A stretch of DNA of 64,000 nucleotides from Bdellovibrionales bacterium (lineage in GTDB: Bacteria; Bdellovibrionota; Bdellovibrionia; Bdellovibrionales; UBA1609), in NCBI GenBank assembly GCA_016714165.1, contig JADJNU010000001.1:558001-622000 (forward strand), written 5' to 3'. Positions within the stretch are counted from its first letter, which is position 1, and each line of letters begins with the position of its first letter. The translations under genes and the position numbers were made by a program. A model generated the notes under the pieces. The model was not told the DNA's origin. It worked only from the letters and a program-made list of their open reading frames with translations, and ran no database searches. Shown piece after piece: positions 38,248 to 46,790 of the stretch.

Positions 38248-39225
38248 TTGAGTCAATTGGTCAGTGCTAAGATATCAAGAATGGAATACAAGCGTCTCGA
38301 ATTTTTGGTCATCATCTTCAGTTTACTTATTTATTCAGGATGTGCCTTTCCCGATCCAGTGCCCCAGGTGGCGGGTCAACAAGTTCGTGACGTTCCATTT
38401 CATGCGAGAGGAATGGATGAGGAGCCGCGAAAACGCATCATGGTCCTTCCGTTTATAGATGAAAAACCGGACCGATCAAGTAAAGTCCATGAATCGGCCA
38501 GAGCAGCGGTCGTTCAGGAACTCCTCCGAACCCATCAATTCGTCATCGTCAAGAATAGCGATTTCCCTCAAGAAGTGAGCAAAATGATGACGGCTGAGAA
38601 GGAATATGATCTGGAGAAAATATCGAGAATTGCCGCAAATTTAGGAGTCATGGCTGTTCTTGAAGGTAAAATCATGGATATTCGCATTCGGAAACTCGGG
38701 GATAAAATGGGACTTTTTCGCCGAATTCGGGCACGCGTTGAAACGACCGTAAGAATTCGTGTTAACAGCACGAAGAACGGGAAGGAGATCCTCAATGAAG
38801 TGAGGCAGGCCATGGTGGAATCTGAGACGACCCAAATCGCGCAGTATTCCGATGCAGATCGATATCTTGAAGAGGACCCAAATCTCGTAAGGGATGGGGT
38901 CACCAAGGCCTTTTATGGCTCGCTTGGACCGATTATCAAGGCCGTGGAGAAGTTAAATTGGGAGGGAAAAGTGGCCATGGTTTCTGGTGAGAGAATCTAT
39001 TTGAACGCGGGGAGGTTATCAGGATTGCAGATAGGAGACATCCTAAAGGTAACAGAAGACGTCGAAGAGGTTTTCGATCCCGAAACGGGTAAATTTATTG
39101 GGACGGCGCCCGGCAGAATGAAGGGAACTATTGAAGTAACCAGCTACTTTGGAAACGATGGCACCATTGCGATTGTCCATTCTGGCTCGGGTTTTCGCGA
39201 AAATGATAGAGTAGAACTTTACTAA
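38248..39225 (+). CDS. Lipoprotein with CsgG/FlgT-like fold
   Basis: 325 residues. Lipobox FSLLIYSGC. The core (RKRIMVLPFIDEKPDRSSKVHESARAAVVQELL and ISRIAANLGVMAVLEGKIMDIRI) matches the CsgG/FlgT-type alpha/beta domain of periplasmic or outer-membrane lipoproteins. The C-terminal part (NLGR..LSGLQIGDILKVTEDVEEVFDPETGKFIG region) resembles the FlgT C-terminal domain, linked to flagellar or surface assembly in other bacteria. Start TTG 38248 has AGGA upstream; ATG 38281 is an alternative. Divergent from the FN3/PKD operon with a 214-bp gap. No flagellar genes are nearby. Confidence 0.7.
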   Translation: MSQLVSAKISRMEYKRLEFLVIIFSLLIYSGCAFPDPVPQVAGQQVRDVPFHARGMDEEPRKRIMVLPFIDEKPDRSSKVHESARAAVVQELLRTHQFVIVKNSDFPQEVSKMMTAEKEYDLEKISRIAANLGVMAVLEGKIMDIRIRKLGDKMGLFRRIRARVETTVRIRVNSTKNGKEILNEVRQAMVESETTQIAQYSDADRYLEEDPNLVRDGVTKAFYGSLGPIIKAVEKLNWEGKVAMVSGERIYLNAGRLSGLQIGDILKVTEDVEEVFDPETGKFIGTAPGRMKGTIEVTSYFGNDGTIAIVHSGSGFRENDRVELY

Positions 39226-39252
39226 TCCCCCCAATTTAATTAAAAGCCAGCA

Positions 39253-39915
39253 ATGGATTCAGAGCAATACTCGTTTACGTCCAAATGGCTGGGGCAAGTT
39301 CCCTACCGAGAGGGACTTGAAATTCAGAAAAATACAAGTCAAAGCGTTCGCAAGGATCCGCGCCAGGCGATAGTTCTTGGACTCGAACACAATTCGATCG
39401 TCACTCTTGGAATTCGTGGCAATGCGACAAAGGACCTCTATTCATCTGAGGAGCAACTGGCACAGTGTGGGATTGAAATTGAGCGAATCCGGCGGGGCGG
39501 GCAGGCCACTCTTCATGCTCCGGGTCAGCTGGTGATATATCCTATTCTTCCTGTCCGCGAGTGGGGAATTGGCACACGAGAGCTGGTGGGGGCCATAGAG
39601 AATGCGACTCGCCAGGTTCTCAATCAAAGAGGAGTATCGACCCTTTCAGGTATGAAGGAGCCAGGTGTTTATACCGATCGCGGCAAAATCGGTTTTTTTG
39701 GTCTCTCGATCGAGAGGGGGGTGAGTTCCCACGGTCTTGCCATCAATGTTGCAAATAATCTTGATGATTTCAGACACATTCGTTCGTGCGGTGTTTCTCA
39801 TCAGCCGATGGATTCTCTTTTGTGTCAGGGTATCAGCGCAGAAATTTCAGGACTTTTTGAAGAATGGAGCAGAAGCTTTCATTCGGCTTTGATAACTCTG
39901 AGTAATAGCATTTAA
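39253..39915 (+). CDS. lipB: Lipoate-protein ligase B (octanoyltransferase)
   Basis: 220 residues. Transfers octanoyl from acyl carrier protein to lipoyl domains, the first step of lipoate synthesis. Motifs: RGGQATLHAPGQLVIYPIL, GVYTDRGKIGFFGLSIERGVSSHGLAINV with the catalytic Lys, and SCGVSHQPM with the conserved Cys. Normal length. 27 bp after the CsgG-like gene. No lipA nearby in the window. Confidence 0.93.
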   Translation: MDSEQYSFTSKWLGQVPYREGLEIQKNTSQSVRKDPRQAIVLGLEHNSIVTLGIRGNATKDLYSSEEQLAQCGIEIERIRRGGQATLHAPGQLVIYPILPVREWGIGTRELVGAIENATRQVLNQRGVSTLSGMKEPGVYTDRGKIGFFGLSIERGVSSHGLAINVANNLDDFRHIRSCGVSHQPMDSLLCQGISAEISGLFEEWSRSFHSALITLSNSI

Positions 39916-39956
39916 GTCGTGCTGCACGAAACATCTTTCATTCAAACACTCGCGGG

Positions 39957-39991
39957 TTGAACTTGACCTAGCCTTTGTCCTAAACTACAAC
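39957..39991 (+). promoter_or_regulatory. Promoter of tRNA-Val
   Basis: Two overlapping sigma-70 pairs fit: TTGAAC (39957-39962), 18-bp spacer and TAAACT (39981-39986), or TTGACC (39963-39968), 17-bp spacer and TACAAC (39986-39991). Transcription would start close to the mature tRNA 5' end. Confidence 0.45.
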
Positions 39992-40002
39992 CCTTTCAAA
40001 GA

Positions 40003-40078
40003 GGTCTCTTGGCGCAGTTGGTAGCGCGTTCCCTTGACATGGGAGAGGTCACTGGTTCGAGTCCAGTAGAGACCACCA
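40003..40078 (+). tRNA. tRNA-Val (anticodon GAC)
   Basis: 76 nt including encoded CCA (40076-40078). Acceptor GGTCTCT pairs with AGAGACC. D arm GCGC-AGTTGGTA-GCGC. Anticodon stem TTCCC/GGGAG with loop TTGACAT (anticodon GAC, valine). T arm ACTGG-TTCGAGT-CCAGT. All elements pair well. Confidence 0.97.
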
Positions 40079-40177
40079 CTTTCGTGCCATCAACTAGTTT
40101 TTTGAATCTTCACCTTCCATCATCCTGCCATCCTAGACACCGTCTCCGAAATAGGTTACTCATTCTAAGAGGCAGGT

Positions 40178-40759
40178 GTGGAACTTATGAAATCACTTTT
40201 GGCAGGCTTGGTTTTTCTTAGCTCAGTGGGCGCCTATGCCACCAATGTTTGTGAAAACAACAGATTTGTAAATATTCTTGCACTCTTTGTTCCATTAAAT
40301 ATAGAGATCCAGGGCCTCAGTCGTGATTTTAATACACACGGTTGCAAAAAGCCTGTGTCCGGATGGATAGAGCTTCTATCTTTAGATCAGCCGATATCAA
40401 AACACTACGTAATGTCAGACCGATGTGATGTGGGAGGGCCGGTCAGATATACAAGAAAGCCTTTTCCCGTCACGCTGAATGTCAGGAATTTCGGTCACAT
40501 CAAGACATTAATTTTTCAAGCTGAGTATGTGGTTCATCCATTGGCAGATCAGTCTCTTGAGGTAGTGGGTCGGGTGTTTGATGGTGAAGCCTATTCCGAC
40601 GCCCAGAAGAAAGAAGTGGAATTTTCCGGAGAGTATACAATTGTATTCAGCGGCATCAATGGAGCGATCGTTGAGAACAAGGGCGGAACTATGAATTACA
40701 GAAAATTAAATAAAACGAGCCCTGTTGAGAGCATTTGCCGATTCAAGGCCAAAACATAG
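40178..40759 (+). CDS. Small secreted protein of unknown function
   Basis: 193 residues with a signal peptide (MKSLLAGLVFLSSVGAYA, mature from TNVCEN). Four Cys in the mature part (VCENN, HGCKKP, DRCDVG, SICRFK) could form two disulfides. Beta-rich composition (FPVTLNVRNFGHIKTLIFQAEYVV). Start GTG 40178 with AGAGG 5 nt upstream, or ATG 40187. No family recognised. Confidence 0.65.
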   Translation: MELMKSLLAGLVFLSSVGAYATNVCENNRFVNILALFVPLNIEIQGLSRDFNTHGCKKPVSGWIELLSLDQPISKHYVMSDRCDVGGPVRYTRKPFPVTLNVRNFGHIKTLIFQAEYVVHPLADQSLEVVGRVFDGEAYSDAQKKEVEFSGEYTIVFSGINGAIVENKGGTMNYRKLNKTSPVESICRFKAKT

Positions 40760-40817
40760 GCCATCGAGGACGAAGTCGAAATTATGCACTTTTCTCGCGG
40801 ACAATAGGGGCACAACA

Positions 40818-41738
40818 TCACTGACGTAGTTTAAATGGGACGCCACGGAAAATCTCTGCGATAGTGTACTCGCTGAGAGATCTGACGAAGGGGTCGGTGA
40901 TGCCATAGGCATCCACAAGAATATTCGACAAAGCCAGTCGATAGTTTTTATCTGATTCAGGATGTGTCAGGAAGGCATCATATCGCTGATAAGCATCAAC
41001 ATAATAGTTCCCAAGTGTGGCCTTGAGAAGAGTGTACTCAATCTGAAACGCATATCGTTCCGCCATGAAATCGTAGAAATCACGATTTAAATGGAATCGA
41101 CCGACCTCATCGACAAAGACCAATTGTTTTGGCAGGACATTGGAAAAAGCCGAAAGGTTCTGATTGAGAAAATGAATGAATCGAATATGGGAAAGCTCGT
41201 GCATTAAGGAGATAAAATCGTTTGCCTGCCGAGAGAGAGGTCTGTTTTGAACAACAACTAACGGCCGATGTTTTGGAAGATGATCGAGGTTATATCTCTT
41301 CTGAGCTTCCTCGTTGCAATTTTGTGCCGCCGCCCCTTTATCTGCTCCACTGACCGTCTGAGCCATTGCATGTGGATCCCCAAATATAAATTTTGAAAAC
41401 TTATTATCATAGATATAGGTTGCATTTGAATCGAAATTAGTTTCCCGGCGAAGTGCATCGGTCAATTGAATGATCTTGGTATCCTCATCGAGAAAAGCCG
41501 TCTCAACAATTCTTTTAAAATTGGATGGGATTTCTGGGTCATCCATCATTCGCAAAATGAGAGGCTTAATTTCAGATATTTCTCGGAGGCGCCAGGCGAT
41601 GAATCGCTTCGGGTTCGATTTTGACACAATGGCGAGGAACTTGGAACAAAGACTCGCGGCTTTTGCTGAATTGAGAGGAAGAGGATCTGCAAGTAGAAAT
41701 GTCACCAATGTTACAAACAGGGCCAATATCCGCACCAA
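40818..41738 (-). CDS. Secreted protein with HEXXH motif (putative zinc peptidase)
   Basis: 306 residues, with signal peptide (VRILALFVTLVTFLLADPLPLNSAKA). The motif MHELSHIRFIHFL is a good HEXXH zinc site, and E in DFMAERYAFQIEYTLL about 55 residues later could be the third ligand of a gluzincin. The start is TTG 41738 with AGGGG upstream. Family not recognised. Probably a periplasmic or secreted metallopeptidase; the catalytic claim rests on the motif alone. Confidence 0.65.
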   Translation of the reverse strand: MVRILALFVTLVTFLLADPLPLNSAKAASLCSKFLAIVSKSNPKRFIAWRLREISEIKPLILRMMDDPEIPSNFKRIVETAFLDEDTKIIQLTDALRRETNFDSNATYIYDNKFSKFIFGDPHAMAQTVSGADKGAAAQNCNEEAQKRYNLDHLPKHRPLVVVQNRPLSRQANDFISLMHELSHIRFIHFLNQNLSAFSNVLPKQLVFVDEVGRFHLNRDFYDFMAERYAFQIEYTLLKATLGNYYVDAYQRYDAFLTHPESDKNYRLALSNILVDAYGITDPFVRSLSEYTIAEIFRGVPFKLRQ

Positions 41739-41841
41739 AACAAACCCCTAGGCCAAAAATTGAAGGCTACCGGTACCAAAAATCATACCGCAATGCAATT
41801 TTTTTGATTTGCCCCAAGTTCACACATTCTCTAGCTCAAGT

Positions 41842-44724
41842 TTATTTCAAGCAGTTGTAAATGAATTCATAGGAGCCTTCTGGCAGTTGGTTGGTGAAAG
41901 TGACCAACTTGTCGTTGAGCGTGTAGGGGTGGGTTGCCATTGTCATCAAAACTTTTGTCTGGTTAGGCGCAATGTAGTACATGGCAAGATCCACCTGGCC
42001 GTCAAAATCGCCGTCAAATGGAGCGCATTTTAGCTGAACACTCTTTACTAAATTGCGCACAGCAGTGCCGATTTCGTTCAATTGATTGGCATAGCTTGAA
42101 GCGCAAACATCACCTAAGATTCCACCAGTCAGATCGGTCAATTGCTTATAGGTGTTCCCTTCCACAGCACCCGTGGAGCAGACAGTGCCAGGACGCCAAA
42201 TGATTGAGTGAAAAGCAAATCTCTTGTCCGGGGCCAACTCGGTCTTGACAAGATTTATGAGCCCTTGCGGAGATGAAGAGACCACATTTGCGCTGCATCC
42301 GCTGCTGCACTCGTCTTCATCGGAAATCAGCACAGTTGCTAAAGCTGCAGAACTTCGAATGAGTTTAGCCTGAGGAGAAGTAGAAGAGGCCTTCGCTTTC
42401 TGGATAACTCGATAATTGGCGTTTATTCCCCTTTCGTCTCCACTTCCTGATGAACCCATATAGATATTAGATCCAAGCAACCCCTCAGGATTAGCATCCT
42501 GAGGGGTCAGAATATTCTTGCCGTTGCTGAATGCTCTAAACGTTCCATCCCCAAATGGAGCGTAGGGGCCAGGGTCTGTGCTCGTCACAGCAATTTGCCA
42601 ATCAATTCCTTGAAGTTTTGATATAAACCCACTGATTCGATTCTTAATTTCTGCCTGTTCCTCAATCATTGAACCGGAGTTGTCCACAACAAAAAGAACG
42701 TCTAAGGCAGCATTGCTCCCATTAATTGAAAATAGTTGAGTTTGGGGATCCAAAGTTACTTGCACGCTCCACTTAACTTCAACAGTGGTTGAATTTCCAA
42801 GTTGATCTTTTGCAGTCACAACGTAGGTATGATTTCCACAGTTCATTATCCCGAGATTGACCAAATTTTGAATGCTACAAGCGGTGAGGGCTCCAGCCAG
42901 TCCACATTGAACGCTGACAACCTGAGAATAAGCGTCTGTTATCTGATATCCAATTTTATCCTCAATTCCGTAGGCATGATCGACAGGTCGTTCAAGAATG
43001 ACGATGTCTGGACCAACGGAATCTACCGTCCATGAATAGGAGATTGAGCTTGACAGATTGCCAGCTGCATCGACGGCTCGCACTTCAAACCCGTGAAGGC
43101 CCTGTGCCAAGTTGGACAACTGGCTTGGACTGACACAATTGGCAAAAGCACTGCCGTCCAATCGACATTGATAGGAGACAATCGGGCTAACCGAATCCTG
43201 TCCTAAAAATTCAAAACCGTCGGAAGTCAACTGAGTCAGAGAAGCGGGAGTTTTTGTGAATCGAATCGTGGGTGCTGTCCGATCAACATTCCAAAGATGA
43301 GCCAATGGGCTTGACGAATTTCCGGCCTTATCCTTTGCAATCACCGAAACCTGGTATCTGTTTTCGGACAGATTTGATGGTGCAATTGTGTTATTGGAGC
43401 AGTCGATCGGGGTACCATTGAGCGTACAAAACACTTTATCAATGCCCGAACCACCTGTGTCTGAGGCATTTAGCACTAATTTTGGATTCTGGTCATTTGA
43501 ATATTGACCTGGAGTACTGACCCATGTCACGGTTGGAACTTGATTGTCAACGAGCCATGAATAGGCGGCCGGAACAGAGGTGTTTCCCACTCCATCTACG
43601 GCAACAACTTCAAACTTACGAGAGCCTGCCGAAACTGGAAAATTAAACCCCGAACTGCAGGCTTGAAAGGAACCACTGTCAATTCGACATTGAAATGCTG
43701 TGACCGGATCGTTGCCGTCCTTGCCCTCAAATTCAAACTTAGCTGACAGACGACTGTCATAAGGATTTGGAGTTGAAACCAGGGTTATAGACGGAGCCGT
43801 TAAGTCCACACGCCATTTGTACTCCTTCCAACCAGATGAATTGCCAGCCCTATCTATCGCCTTCATTCTTGTTGTGTAGTTTCCATCGGTTAAAGAGGAT
43901 ATCTCAAAAGCCCCATTTAGACAGCTAACTTCTTGATTTGTAACAGGCTGGAAGCACACAATATCCTTCACACCAGCTAAGTTGTCTGTCGCAGAAAGAG
44001 TGAACTTTGCCTTGTCGCTTCCGGTCACTACGGGAGGCGTCTCATTTAAAGTGACAACAGGTGGAGTCCAATCGACAAGCCAAGAGTGTTTCGCCGTTTC
44101 GGATATATTTCCGGCCCTATCTTTCGCCCCGACACTAAAGACATAGGAGTTTTCCTGCGGGATAGCTTTCGAAACAAGGGAAGTGCAAGGCTGAAAATCA
44201 AGACTGTCGATGCCAGCGCACTCAATCTCAGATATCCCTGATAGGGAATCTTTGGCCAAAATGCTAAATTGTGCTTGTCGACTGGATGAAATCGATTCTG
44301 GCGCTCTAGCAAAAGAAACAGATGGACCTACATTGTCATGCACAATGCCGTCACTGATACAATCTGATTCAACTCCTGAATGTGTCTTGAACTTCACATA
44401 GACTGAAGTTGAATTATTTTCCTTCTCCAAATTCCAAGGTACGAGTGGTTTCAAACTTTCCCAATCTCCGCCAGAAGAACAGCTTGGATCATTTGTAATG
44501 TACATCTCTGATGCACCATCAGCTGCGATATCAAGCCAGACGGCCTTGGACTGAGTGAATTCATCGCCCCGATTAATGAGAATACCACCACCCTGATTGA
44601 GCAAGGCTACAATAGAAGATCTGTCTGTGCTGAACCGCTGTTCCGCACAGTTGTTAAATCCAAAAGTTAAAGTGAGTCCAACGATAGACCAAAGTAAAAT
44701 ATTGTCGTACGCACGTCCAAACAT
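41842..44724 (-). CDS. Large Ig-repeat lipoprotein with C-terminal VWA domain
   Basis: 960 residues. Lipobox-like segment VGLTLTFGFNNCAEQ (Cys at about 26, Asn at -1). Residues about 130-660 are at least five related Ig-like repeats of about 95 residues, each ending in Y-x-W-x-V-D and starting the next with a P-x-(V/I)-T motif (for example YKWRVDLTAPSITLVSTP, YSWLVDNQVPTVTWVSTP, HLWNVDRTAPTI). From about 675 a von Willebrand A domain begins: VLFVVDNSGSM with the MIDAS DxSxS starting at D681. It has a later SDEDECSSGC insertion. Fits a surface adhesin or an extended anchoring protein. Confidence 0.82.
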   Translation of the reverse strand: MFGRAYDNILLWSIVGLTLTFGFNNCAEQRFSTDRSSIVALLNQGGGILINRGDEFTQSKAVWLDIAADGASEMYITNDPSCSSGGDWESLKPLVPWNLEKENNSTSVYVKFKTHSGVESDCISDGIVHDNVGPSVSFARAPESISSSRQAQFSILAKDSLSGISEIECAGIDSLDFQPCTSLVSKAIPQENSYVFSVGAKDRAGNISETAKHSWLVDWTPPVVTLNETPPVVTGSDKAKFTLSATDNLAGVKDIVCFQPVTNQEVSCLNGAFEISSLTDGNYTTRMKAIDRAGNSSGWKEYKWRVDLTAPSITLVSTPNPYDSRLSAKFEFEGKDGNDPVTAFQCRIDSGSFQACSSGFNFPVSAGSRKFEVVAVDGVGNTSVPAAYSWLVDNQVPTVTWVSTPGQYSNDQNPKLVLNASDTGGSGIDKVFCTLNGTPIDCSNNTIAPSNLSENRYQVSVIAKDKAGNSSSPLAHLWNVDRTAPTIRFTKTPASLTQLTSDGFEFLGQDSVSPIVSYQCRLDGSAFANCVSPSQLSNLAQGLHGFEVRAVDAAGNLSSSISYSWTVDSVGPDIVILERPVDHAYGIEDKIGYQITDAYSQVVSVQCGLAGALTACSIQNLVNLGIMNCGNHTYVVTAKDQLGNSTTVEVKWSVQVTLDPQTQLFSINGSNAALDVLFVVDNSGSMIEEQAEIKNRISGFISKLQGIDWQIAVTSTDPGPYAPFGDGTFRAFSNGKNILTPQDANPEGLLGSNIYMGSSGSGDERGINANYRVIQKAKASSTSPQAKLIRSSAALATVLISDEDECSSGCSANVVSSSPQGLINLVKTELAPDKRFAFHSIIWRPGTVCSTGAVEGNTYKQLTDLTGGILGDVCASSYANQLNEIGTAVRNLVKSVQLKCAPFDGDFDGQVDLAMYYIAPNQTKVLMTMATHPYTLNDKLVTFTNQLPEGSYEFIYNCLK

Positions 44725-44867
44725 AGGCTAATACTCCATATTGGAGGGGAATCTTACACCTTAAGGTGGGAGCAATATTCCTGCCAGCAAAAAAAATCCC
44801 TAAACTCGTATAGACTGAGTGGCGTGTTAAGTAGCTGACAGTGTAAAATAAATCTTCGATCCGGTGT

Positions 44868-44878
44868 CTCAATTTGAG
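44868..44878. promoter_or_regulatory. Palindrome CTCAATTTGAG in divergent lipoprotein intergenic region
   Basis: Exact CTCAA-N-TTGAG, 144 bp upstream of the VWA lipoprotein start (minus strand). Read toward that gene it begins CTCAAATTGAGACA, the same 14 bases as the site at 29912. Second copy 64 bp away (44932), about six helical turns, so both would lie on the same DNA face. Confidence 0.5.
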
Positions 44879-44931
44879 TCAACGCTAAGACAACTTGAAT
44901 CTGAAATATAAATTGCCAATTCAACAATAAT

Positions 44932-44942
44932 CTCAACTTGAG
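44932..44942. promoter_or_regulatory. Palindrome CTCAACTTGAG upstream of M28 peptidase gene
   Basis: Exact CTCAA-N-TTGAG, 53 bp upstream of the TTG start at 44996. It is a plausible operator or activator site close to the promoter of the M28 peptidase gene. Confidence 0.5.
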
Positions 44943-44995
44943 TCCATTTGCTGTCGATAAGGGGGATAAGAAGCATTTGGTAAAAGAGGCGCTTT

Positions 44996-46231
44996 TTGAA
45001 AGTAAGTACTAAGATGATGAGAAGTATCCTCGGGAAAAGATGGCGGCACGGAGTTCTGGGGTTACTGACAATCTTCTTGATGTGGTTCAATAATTGCGGA
45101 AAAGCCTATGAACCAAAATTGGTTAGCGCGTCCTGTAATCAGAATAAACTCGTTTCTCCAGATGAGTTAGATCAGCTGATTCATGAAGCCCACAGGTTGT
45201 CTGAATCTACCCAACGCATCAGGTGTCCTGGATTTTTTGCTGTATTGAAGGACGATGAATCCAGTCCTGTTGCGCAAGCCAGAGCAAAGCTTGCGACCAA
45301 CGATTGCAATCAAGGCGGTCCACCGGTTGATCCAGCACCTCCGACAATAGATGAAATAAAGGATAGAATTATCAAGGATCTTTTGCCGAGAGCAAGGCCG
45401 CAAAATATCCGTGATTGGGTGGTTAAGTTGAGTGATCAATCAATGTGGCCAACGAGATACCATCTCTCTGCAAACAACAATGCAGTTTCGGATTGGATTC
45501 AGCAAGAGTTTCAAAAGCTGGCATCTGGACGGACCGACGTGAAAATTTCCTTAGTGAGTCATCAGAACACCCCTCAGAAATCAGTAGAAGTATTGATCGG
45601 AGGGACTGGCGCCAACAAAAACAAATTCGTTGTATTGGGAGGACACCAGGATTCAATAAATGGACAGGGAAGTAGAAACAATCCTGAAGCATCAGCGCCA
45701 GGCGCTGATGACAACGCTTCAGGGGTTGCCTCATTACTTGAGGCCTTTAGAATATTGATGGATGGCAATTACTATCCAGATGCAAGCATTGCCTTTTATA
45801 CTTACGCAGCCGAAGAAGTGGGTCTAGTTGGGAGTCAAGAAATCGCTCGTTCCTATGCGAATGCAAGCAAAAATGTACTCGGTGTCATGCAGATTGATAT
45901 GGCCATGTATTCTTCACGAGGAAAACCAAATATACTATTTATAGATGATTTCACAAGCCCCGCATTGACAAAGTTGGCAACCGATTTAGCCAAAAATTAT
46001 CTGGATCTCTCTGTGAATAGCATGACCTGCGGCTACGCCTGCAGCGATCATGCCAGTTGGACCAAATATGGATATCCTTCGTTCATGCCAGCTGAAGATG
46101 ATTTCGAAGGGAGCATTGATCGAATCCACACTGTAAATGACTTGGCAGACAGCCTGATGAAAGAGGATTATGCCACAAAATTCTCCCAATTGGCCGTCGC
46201 ATTTGCCGTATCCATGGCTGGATCAAAATAG
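44996..46231 (+). CDS. M28-family zinc aminopeptidase lipoprotein
   Basis: 411 residues. Lipobox-like LTIFLMWFNNCGKAYEP (Asn at -1). The M28 core carries the two-zinc ligand set in order: H217 in GGHQDSI, Asp in APGADDNASG, Glu-Glu in TYAAEEVGLVGS, Asp in VMQIDMAMY, and His in DRIHTVND. A Cys pair (MTCGYACSDH) is typical of secreted members. An N-terminal region of about 120 residues with three Cys precedes the core. Start TTG 44996 with AGAGG upstream; ATG 45014 lacks one. Envelope-anchored peptidase, probably for scavenging amino acids. Confidence 0.88.
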   Translation: MKVSTKMMRSILGKRWRHGVLGLLTIFLMWFNNCGKAYEPKLVSASCNQNKLVSPDELDQLIHEAHRLSESTQRIRCPGFFAVLKDDESSPVAQARAKLATNDCNQGGPPVDPAPPTIDEIKDRIIKDLLPRARPQNIRDWVVKLSDQSMWPTRYHLSANNNAVSDWIQQEFQKLASGRTDVKISLVSHQNTPQKSVEVLIGGTGANKNKFVVLGGHQDSINGQGSRNNPEASAPGADDNASGVASLLEAFRILMDGNYYPDASIAFYTYAAEEVGLVGSQEIARSYANASKNVLGVMQIDMAMYSSRGKPNILFIDDFTSPALTKLATDLAKNYLDLSVNSMTCGYACSDHASWTKYGYPSFMPAEDDFEGSIDRIHTVNDLADSLMKEDYATKFSQLAVAFAVSMAGSK

Positions 46232-46331
46232 TTGACGGATTCACTCCATTTATCAGATCATACTTGCTATTGAGATAGTGAGATCAGGTTTTTTCACCGC
46301 TTGAATTTTTCAAATAAAATGGAGGCAAACA

Positions 46332-46790
46332 ATGAAACGCACTCATCACATAGGCGATTCAATGGTGGCACACCCTGTAACTGTTTCGCCAGACGTGGGA
46401 ATTGTTGATGCTCATGAAATCATGCGTGGCTGGGGCATGAGACACCTGCCCGTGGTCGTTGGAGATGATATTGTGGGCGTCCTCAGCGAAAGGGATATTT
46501 ACCGATCAATTTCCATCAAGGGAACCAACAAGATCAGTGTCCGGGAGGCCATGAGCGAAAGTCCTTATATCGTTTCTTCCGGATCTACTCTGAAGGAAGT
46601 GGTCAATGAAATGGCAAAAAATAAATATGGGTGTGTGCTCGTAAGGGGATCAAAGGGCGGAGTTCGCGGTATTTTTACAAGGACAGATGCTCTGTATGTT
46701 CTCTGCCAACTCTTATCAGACCCTGAAGATAATTTTCGGATTATGAATATAGAAGACTATCTCACACATCATCAGAAATTAGCTATATGA
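46332..46790 (+). CDS. CBS-domain protein
   Basis: 152 residues with two CBS repeats: AHPVTVSPDVGIVDAHEIMR with LPVVVGDDIVGVLSERDIYR, and SESPYIVSSGSTLKEVVNEM with GVRGIFTRTDALYVL. A small cytoplasmic adenosine-nucleotide sensor. GGAGG 6-7 nt before ATG. Stop and next start overlap by 4 bp, coupling it to the CXXCH protein. Confidence 0.88.
   Translation: MKRTHHIGDSMVAHPVTVSPDVGIVDAHEIMRGWGMRHLPVVVGDDIVGVLSERDIYRSISIKGTNKISVREAMSESPYIVSSGSTLKEVVNEMAKNKYGCVLVRGSKGGVRGIFTRTDALYVLCQLLSDPEDNFRIMNIEDYLTHHQKLAI

Noticed and set aside
44945..44965. Sigma-28-like promoter (GTCGATAA) before the M28 gene
   Set aside because: The -35 element TAAA is missing and spacing is off; similar sequence is absent at the other two palindrome sites.
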